Shown here: piece by piece, positions 56,067-64,000 of the stretch | Numbering within the stretch: position 1 is the stretch's first letter | How the letters are laid out: each line of letters begins with the position of its first letter | NCBI GenBank assembly: GCA_034509735.1 | Contig: JACGWO010000010.1 | Location: 10,615,193-10,679,192 of the forward strand | Length of the DNA stretch: 64,000 nucleotides | Source of the DNA: Sesamum alatum | Lineage: Eukaryota > Streptophyta > Magnoliopsida > Lamiales > Pedaliaceae | Direction: 5' to 3' | Notes under the pieces: model-generated | Databases searched by the model: none | What the model was told of the DNA's origin: nothing | What the model saw: the letters and a program-made list of their open reading frames with translations, nothing else | Made by a program: the position numbers and the translations under genes

Positions 56067-58385
56067 TGTTAGAATAGGTGACCGTCAAGCCAATTGATTG
56101 GCTCTTTGTAAACTATTCTAGACCATCTTTTTCAATAATATGTCAATTTAAGAAATATTCTATGGTCATCTTAATCATATGAATTAAACATTATATTTAT
56201 ATGAGTATTTGATTGAAGCCCTTGGATCAATTATGCTACGGGGTTGGCTCGCGCATATGATGACGACCATGAAACCAACCTCTATGGTTTGATCTAAAAT
56301 ATTCCAAATCAATGAATCGATCGAGATAGGGCATCGACCATTCCTTAAAGACTTTCACTAAGTGATGCGTTCATATGATGAATGTAGAGTTTCATAGACA
56401 GAGACGTATGACGTCTGCGCACTTTAGTGGGTGCTTGATAAGGAGTTATCAAGTTCACTGAATTGACTCGCAGGAGTTGCCATATGGAAGCCCTATATGG
56501 CATGATCGGTATGACTAGAACACCTAGGCTATGATAGTGCACTAACTAGTTCTTGGACTTGAGGTTCCACAGGAACCTTGTGCATCAAACGGCTATGACT
56601 TGATCATGTCCAATGTGGTCTTAGGTTTCATCCTGGATTACTATATCATCATGTTTCAGACATAGTTGAAGCATGGATGAAGGTTGGCGAGTTCCAAGAT
56701 AGGATCTGCTACTTATCATGAGATGATAACGAACCACCTATGTGCTCTACAGTATACGTTCCTTGAAGCCCATGGCCATGGCTATTGATCAAATAGGAGA
56801 AAGGGTTTTTCCTATATTGATAAATTTGAAGCATAACTTTTAGGGTTGATACATAGACATTAAAGTCGATAATGGAAACCGCTAACTAATTCCATGCCCT
56901 AGACTTTGATCGGGAGGTTAGTGGCGGAGAAACCATATCTGCATGATATACACGTAGCTCAAAGGTTCACACAATAATTAACATATTCTCTAGTGCAATG
57001 GACCATTGCGAGATGGCCACCCATGGTCACATTTACCCGCCAGTTAAGGAGTTAATTGAGGGTGGTTAATTATTATCAGATCTAATTAATCTAATGCAAG
57101 CAAGTTGCTAATTAAATTGTATATGTGATATAAGCCCAAGTCTAGCTGAGTAGTGAACCTAAAGGGTCAAACACAAATCCTTGATGGAACTATTGAAATT
57201 AATTTATAAAATAAACTATGGAGAATAAATCAAATCATTTAAGGAGTTAAATTAATTGATTGAAATGATCTATGAAATCAATTCATGGGAAAATTAAATA
57301 ATATGATTATTTAATTTGGATTCTAAATTCACAAGCATTAATTTGATTAAGTAAGACTTGTGATAGATTAATTAAACTTTATCTATTTAAACTTGAAAAT
57401 CACTTAATTAGATTAATTGATTTGGGTTTATATTTAATTAAAGAATTAAATATAATGGGCTACATGATTGAACTCAATTAGTTGAGAATTAATTAAAATT
57501 GGCCTTAGTCCAATTGAGAATTAAGATAAAGCCCAAGCCCACAAACAAGATTCATTGAACATAGACATGATTCGTCTTCATCTTTAGATGAAGAAGAAAA
57601 TATGAGTCATGCTTGAGCTTGTCTATAAAGAAGACAAGTGTTGAAGGAGAAAAGATGAGTCATGCTAGAACTTGTCTATAAAGAAGACAAGTGTTGAAGG
57701 AGAAAAGATGAGTCATGCTAGAACTTGTCTATAAAGAAGACAAGTGTTATCTAAGAGCAAGACAAAAGGGCTTGTCTACATTCATTGTATCTAGTGCAAA
57801 GAAATGCCTATAAAAAAGGGGTAAAAGGCAAGAGATTGAGATACCACATTATTTACTAAAGATACAAAAAACTCTTGCTCTTCTTTTTGCTCTCTAGCTC
57901 TTAGAATCTCTCTCCTTCAAAGCTAGAAAGTCTAGCTTTCACTTTAGTCTTGGTGTTATGCTCATTTTTCATATCCAAAAGAGAAGAATTCCATTGATTT
58001 CTCCATAGATCAATAGTTGGTCTACGTTAATCCTCCAATACCTATTAGCATAAGTTTGAGGGTGACTCCATCATAGGTTGTGTGGACTAGCTTTAGAGGG
58101 AAGACACTTGTTTTCCCACGGTGAACAACAATAAAAAATGGTTCTGTTTTGATGTTCCACCATTTTTAAGGTAAGGCCGTTCTTGAGAAAGTTCAGGTAC
58201 AACATCAACCGGAGAGCAAGAAATGTTAGTTTATCTTAACCATTCAATTGACATCCTTTTATGCATGAGATCCACATCGTATAGCAACGAGAGGGGCAAT
58301 TTGATCGTTAATTGTAATATTGTTTTGTAATTAAAATTTTAATTTCTGCTGCGTTTAATGTCTCGAGGCTTATACGAAGCTAACA
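56067..58385 (+). mobile_element. LTR of the long-LTR copia-like family with an adjacent PBS, copy 4
   Basis: Starts TGTTAGAATAGGTGACCG and ends GAAGCTAACA, so its ends are inverted (TGTTAG / CTAACA). It shares CTCTAGTGCAATGGACCATT (57000) with copies 1 and 3. The 2319-bp LTR is followed at once by a PBS (58387), so this is probably the 5' LTR of an element inserted in the copia RT. Three 53-bp direct repeats lie at 57598-57757 (GAGTCATGCT at 57604, 57657, 57710). No 3' LTR was found in the window. Confidence 0.8.
57598..57757 (+). repeat. 53-bp tandem repeat, three units, inside the copy 4 LTR
   Basis: The phrases GATGAGTCATGCTAGAAC, TTGTCTATAAAGAAGACAAG and TGTTGAAGGAGAAAA recur with an exact period of 53. 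Each unit contains an ACTTGTCTATAAAGAAGACAAG-like palindrome (CTTGTC / GACAAG). Confidence 0.9.
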
Positions 58386-58386
58386 G

Positions 58387-58397
58387 TGGTATCAGAG
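58387..58397 (+). promoter_or_regulatory. Primer-binding site complementary to initiator Met tRNA
   Basis: TGGTATCAGAG follows the LTR end CTAACA after one base. It matches the standard copia PBS for the 3' end of initiator tRNA-Met. Reverse transcription would begin here. Confidence 0.85.
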
Positions 58398-59130
58398 TCC
58401 GGTCATGCAAGTCAATTGAATTTATTTGGGTTTGATGTGATTTAATTAGATTAAATTGCTTAACGATTTAATTTTATGTGTTAATCTGTTGATGTGTTGA
58501 ATTTAATTTTTGGGCATATTTCAATTGTTGAAATTTAATTCTACTGTGTTTTACCTTCCGTCTACATGGACGGATTTAATGACGATTTTTGTATATTTAC
58601 AATCTTGTTTTTATTTGTGGATAATTCAAAAAAACTAAAAAAAAATGGCGAAAAACAGCACGGTGCGCGCGCACAGGCACAAGTTGCCTACTGGCGTGCG
58701 CAAGCACAGGGCCAGCACCCACGCGCGCACAGCCCTGCCGGTGGCCATGTTTTGGCATTGAAAATTTCAAATTTTTTATTTTATTTTTCTGTTTCTCTTA
58801 TTATTCTAAATAATTTTATATTGTTAAATATATATATGTATTATTTTTTTAATTTATATATGGATATAAATTGAGAAAGAAAATAGGATTTTCACTTTCA
58901 TTTTGATTAGGAACATTCAACATATTCTCCAAATATGATTAGGACAATTTCCTGGAAAGTCCAAGTTAATTTGATATTATGAATCAAGTGCCCATGAATT
59001 AAATTTTTCATTCCATGAAAAACATCATGTGATTTAACATAAGAAATTAAATTCCTTTATTTTATTGGATCTAAATATATATAGATGGTATAAATTATTT
59101 GCATATATGATATGTGATATCTTTATATAA
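58398..59130 (+). other. Leader of the long-LTR element, with a GC-rich block
   Basis: No gag was recognised. 58655-58745 is GC-rich with alternating purine-pyrimidine phrases (GTGCGCGCGCACAGGCAC, GTGCGCAAGCACAGG, CACGCGCGCACAG). A frame from 58566 (MDGFNDDF...) crosses it but has no known domain. Confidence 0.45.
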
Positions 59131-62100
59131 CTAGAAGGAACCACGTGCGTTGCACGTAATACTTATTACATCGACAAAATGATTATATTATTTAGAAGTT
59201 TAATAAGTTCTTTATAAATGAAAGATATTATTCATAAATTAATTCAAAATATTATTTTAAAATTTAATAAGTACTTTATAAATGAAAGATATTATCCACT
59301 AAGCTTAATGAATTTGAACTTTTAAAAATTATTGTAAAATTTTTTTATTCAATGAAAATTCAAAAGCTAAATAAAAATATAACTAAATAAGTTGTTATGT
59401 AAATATACGGCTCTGTTATTCATTTGTTTGTTCGATTTTGTTGGCAGGAAAAATCCTCTTGCTTGGTTTCATGAATTTTTTGGGTTATGAAATTATTAAG
59501 CATCTCCCTATTGCTTGGCATTTGAATTTAGATGTCATCTTTCTTATTCACCTTTATTATTTCTGTCGTCTTCTCAAGATATTGTACCACGTTTCTTATT
59601 ACGATTAAGTGAGTTAATTAATGTTGTACTTTTCATTTTCTTTTTTAATAGGGAATGAATAGCATTTTTTTTTTTTGTAGAAACAATAATTTGTATAATA
59701 TTAATAAATCGAGACATATATCAGTTCAATCTATAAACTCACATTATAGTAAACTCAAATAAACCCACATTACAATAAACTCACATGATTTGGTAGACGC
59801 CTATAGGTTCATGTCACTATAATATTTTGAGTTATGTTATAAACTAACAAATTAGTAATTTTGAAATGAAAATACAAAAAATGGCCAACTTTATTATATT
59901 AAAACTTTGTACACTTCAAAGAAAGAAATTGCTAAATTATATACATTCCTTTATGTAAAAAAGAAAAATACATATATAAAAAGAATTGCAACGAACTATA
60001 TCACCAATAAAATAAGGATTTGCATAAAATTCGAAATATGTTAAGTAAAAAAAGTATTAATTTGAGTGAGACATTCTCAAAATGTACGTCGACTCTTTAA
60101 AAAACACATATAGTTGAAGGAAGTAAAAAATTTTAAGTTAGACATGTGAAATGCTTCTAAATAAGAATTTGTTTTTCACTTTATTTTGTTTTGAACATTT
60201 TTTAAAATTTTTATGTTAACTTTTAATTTTTATTATGTCTCAATAGTTATAAAATATTCCATTGAAGGGATTAAAAAGTATGTCCCAAATAAGGAGCCTC
60301 GGGCATCTTTGTTTCGATGTTGAAAACTCATATACGTATAAAAACTAAAAGTCGTATGTGATGTTCTAAACGCAATATACGAACTTGAATAGATAACCTA
60401 ATCATGAGAGGATCACTTGCAAAAAAAAATCATGTCATAAAACTTCAATATTTCCTTTACGGTAATCTTACTAATGTGTTGAAATATATTGAAGCTTTTC
60501 GGTAGAGTTTTCTAAATATGTTAATATGTATCTTGAGGATAAAGGAACGTGCCTCTATTACTTTCATGTCATTTTTTTTTATTCCTATTTGATGTTCAAT
60601 AGTATGTGTAATACATATATCTACCAAACATATGTTTAAAATCTTATAGAGATATATTGATGCACTTCATTGCTTTACTATAAATTTTTCATGTTCTATT
60701 GATATTTTATTATGTGTAAAATTTACTTTCTATAAAGAGTATCATTAAAAGATCTTCACAAAAAAAAAAAACTTAAATAATATAATTTCTCATTCTAATT
60801 CTTCTATAATTTATGTGGTGCTTGTTTGATATTTTTTTGGATGAAAATTTATCACTACTTAAAACAAAACACGAAAAGAAAATGCAATAATCTAATAAAA
60901 TGACTTCTCTTACTTTTTCAAATTTTCTCCCTAAATATCATAATTCCAAAATTAAATTTGAAAAATCTTTTCTTATTCCAAAATTATTTACACCATTCGG
61001 ATACATTTATTTTTTTAATTTTTTTATTTAAATATAGATAATTCTACTATTTAAAGATATAATATCTATAATTACAAATTTACGTTTATATTATAATTAT
61101 ATACAATTAAATAAATATATTATGAAAAATTAAATGGGGAATAGAACTCAAAAAGAGAATAACTAGATATTGGTGAATTTACATAAACACCAAATAGTTA
61201 TCGTTGGATGAAGTTTCACTACCTCTGTGATCGAAAAAATTATAAGTGATAACAGGATCATTAAACTATTAATCTCTTGTACAAACATTTTCACTTGATA
61301 GACTCTTTTTTCCTTCTTTTTTTTTTTTGGGGGGGGGGGGGGTTATTAAACTTATGAACTTCTATTTAATGTAAAAAGATTGATATATTACTTTTAAAAC
61401 TTTTGCTGGTTTATAACTATGATTTTAAAATTTTATATTTAATTACCTTTACAAAATTTATTTTTCATTTCAATATTAGTTGATGATAAAATCACCATAA
61501 TTTATATATAAATACTGATAATATTACTTATTTTGATTTTCAATTATTTTCTATTGAACTTCTAGACTTTATATTAAATCTCTATGTAATATTTAATTTT
61601 TATTTCTTTATTTGTCACAAAAAAATACCCATTTAAATTACTCCATATTTCAAATTGCCTTCACTTTTGAAATAAGCCTTTTGTTCTTTTTTTTTTTTTT
61701 TTTAAATTGGGCAAGTTCAAAAAGTTAATAATTAATAATTAGTCATTTTATCTTTTTTCTTTTAAATTTTTTTTTCTTATATAATTATCCCTAAAATAAT
61801 TTTTTGATATATTCCTTGTAATATTCTCTGTTTTACTTAAATTTTGAACTATTTTATTTTCTAGTTTTTACCGTCATATAGAATTTTTTAAATTTTATAA
61901 TTAATTCTATAATGTTTATTTTTCATCCCTAGCAATATGTGGAATGCTAAAATCATTAATAGTTGATCAAATGCATGTTGCAAGTGTATTGTGCTGGAAA
62001 AGAAGACAATATAACATGATTAAAACGCAATATACGAACTTGAATAGATAACCTAATCATGAGAGGATCACTTGCAATCAAAATCATGTCATAAAACTTC

Positions 62101-64000
62101 AATATTTCCTTTACGGTAATCTTACTAATGTGTTGAAATATATTGAATCTTTTCGGTAGTGTTTTCTAAATATGTTATCTTGAGGATAAAAGAACGTGCC
62201 TCTATTATTTTCATGTTATCTTTTTCATTCCTATTTGATGTTCTATAGTATGTATAATACATATATCTACCAAACATATGTTTAAAATCTTATAGAGATG
62301 TATTGATGCACTTCATTACTTTACTATAAATTTTTCATGTTCTATTGATATTTTATTATGTGATTAGTTTCTATAAAAAGTATCATTAAAAGATCTTCAC
62401 AAAAAAAGACTTAAAATAATATAATTTCTCATTCTAATTCTTCTATAATTTATGTGGTGCTAGTTTAATATTTATTTGGATGTGAAAAATTATCAGTACT
62501 TAAAACAAAACACAAAATGAAAATGCAATAATCTGATAAAATGACTTCTCTTATTTTTTTTTTCTAATTTTTCTCCCTAAATATCATAATTCCAAAATTA
62601 AATTAGAAAAATATTTTCTTATTCCAAATTATTTACACCATTCTGATACATTTATTTATTTTTATTTAACTATAGATAATTCTACTATTTAAAGATATAA
62701 TATCTACAAACAAATTTAAGTTTATATTAAAATAATTATATACAATTAAATATATAAATATAGTATGAAAAATTAAATGGGTAATAGAATTCAAAAAGAG
62801 AATACCTAGATATTGGTGAATTTACATAAACACCAAGTAGTTGTAGTTGGATAAAGTTTCACTACCTCTGTAATCGAAAAAATTATAAGTGATAATAGGA
62901 TCATTAAACTATTAATCTCTTGTATAAACATTTTCACTTGATAGACTCTTTTTTTCTTTTTCTTTTTTTTTTGGCGGGATGGGGGGCGGGGGTGGTTTAT
63001 TGAACTTATGACCTTCTATTTAATGTAAAAAGATTGATGTATGAATTTTAAAAAATTTTTTGGTTTATAGCTATGATTTTAAAATTTTATATTTAATTAC
63101 CTTTACATAATTTATTTTTCATTCCCATATTAGTTGATGATAAAATTACCATAATTTATATAAAAATACTGATAATATTACTTATTTTGGTTTTCAATTA
63201 ATTTCTATTGAAGTTCTAGACTTTATATTAATTCTCTATGTAATATTTAATTTTTATTTTTATATTTGTCACAAAAAATACCCATTTAAATTACTCCATA
63301 TTTCAAGTTGGCTTCACTTTTGAATATAAGCCTTTTGTTCTTTTTTTTTTTATAAAAAAAATTGGGCAAGTTCAAAATTTTAATATTTAATAATTAGTTA
63401 TTTATTTTTTTTCTTTTAAAAGTTTTTTTCTTATATAATTATCCCTAAAATAATTTTGTGATATATCCCTTGTAATTTTCTCTGTTTTACTTAAATTTTA
63501 ACTATTTTAATTTCTAGCTTTTATCGTCATATAGAATTTTTAAATTTTATAATTAATTTTATAATATTTATTTTTCATCCCTAGCAATATGTGGAATGCT
63601 AAAATTATTAATAGCTGATCAAATGCATGTAGCAAGTGTATTGTGCTGGAAAAGAAGACAATATAACATTATTAAATATCAAGCAATGTAACATAGAAAA
63701 ATAAAGATTTTACTCAAGCACAATGTAATGTCTATAATCATCTCTTAATGTATTCTTAATTATCATTTTGTCACATTTTCAGGAGAAATGAAATCAAATG
63801 AATTTACACAAGTTCTTTCATTTTTTTCATTTTCCTTTTTGTAGCATTTTCCTATTATATTATTATGAGGTGTTTTTTCACTCTACAAATAAATGATTAA
63901 ATTTATATATAAACCAATAAACAACAATTAGTAAGAGATACTATAATGTGAAAACAATAATTAACAAGAATAAATATTGTAATGTGAAAGTATTTAATAT
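59131..64000 (-). mobile_element. Helitron 3' terminus facing left; element runs beyond the window
   Basis: On the minus strand ACGTGCAACGCACGTGG (a hairpin ACGTGC-AAC-GCACGT) is followed by TTCCTT and CTAG, then T (59130). This is the classical 3' end of a plant Helitron. The interior is AT-rich, without a helicase gene. No TCTATAC-type 5' end was found before the window ends, so the right limit is unknown. Confidence 0.6.
60371..63676 (+). repeat. Tandem duplication of a 1.65-kb AT-rich unit
   Basis: CGCAATATACGAACTTGAAT at 60371 recurs at 62026 (period 1655). The two units stay collinear: ATGAGAGGATCACTTGCAA, CCTTTACGGTAATCTTAC, a poly-T/poly-G tract (61320, 62960) and GTGTATTGTGCTGGAAAAG (61984, 63638). 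They differ by small indels and scattered substitutions. No coding sequence, LTR-type TG/CA ends or PBS, so this is a head-to-tail duplication inside the Helitron-like region. Confidence 0.9.

Noticed and set aside
60371..63676. Pair of LTRs of one retrotransposon
   Set aside because: The units are directly adjacent with no internal region and lack TG...CA ends and a PBS.

Overview
The window is plant nuclear DNA, probably from a eudicot. It is AT-rich and crowded with plant transposon families: CACTA, Helitron, Ty1/copia, Ty3/gypsy, L1-type LINE, SINE, and MITE or foldback elements. It holds one intact host gene with six canonical introns-and-exons boundaries. The style of that gene would suit an asterid or Lamiales plant, but this is a guess. 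No bacterial, organellar or viral genome signature was seen.

The one convincing host gene is a KANADI1-type GARP transcription factor on the minus strand (start codon 29111, stop 19957). Six exons join in frame into a 443-residue protein. Its fourth intron is about 5.9 kb and filled with foldback elements, a CACTA-like MITE and a tRNA-derived SINE, so the last two short exons are easily missed.

Layout. 1-1.26 kb: end of an Athila-like gypsy element (-). 1.6-4.4 kb: a 5'-truncated LINE with an RNase H remnant, split by a solo LTR. 4.5-10.3 kb: a CACTA transposon with a 3-bp TSD (TCG) and two decayed transposase genes. 10.6-11.8 kb: a foldback element with a GC-rich core. 11.9-18.6 kb: a MITE-like element carrying a Helitron (12591-14747) and a gag-only gypsy element (14785-18584). 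18.8-31.5 kb: the KANADI gene with its flanks, interspersed with foldbacks. 31.9-34.0 kb: more MITE and foldback material. 34.2-42.15 kb: a triplicated ~1-kb repeat whose first copy is split by a second CACTA (34926-39869, TSD TAC). 43.2-52.5 kb: a Helitron-like AT-rich segment split by an L1-type LINE (43559-51691, minus strand, 14-bp TSD), which is itself interrupted by two LTR insertions. 52.5-55.7 kb: a decayed Tat-lineage gypsy pol (-). 55.7-58.4 kb: a copia reverse transcriptase fragment (+) cut off by a 2.3-kb LTR followed by an initiator-Met primer-binding site. 59.1-64 kb: a Helitron 3' terminus facing left, then a tandem duplication of a 1.65-kb unit.

The transposons are mostly broken: transposase cores are deleted, reading frames carry stops and frameshifts, and one protease motif is lost. 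The host gene looks intact. The value of the window lies in its well-resolved nesting (several exact TSDs and one empty site) and in how these repeats have expanded the KANADI introns. I did not find a coherent new gene system. The most unusual structures are long foldback elements with GC-rich cores and the repeat arrays inside the CACTA elements.
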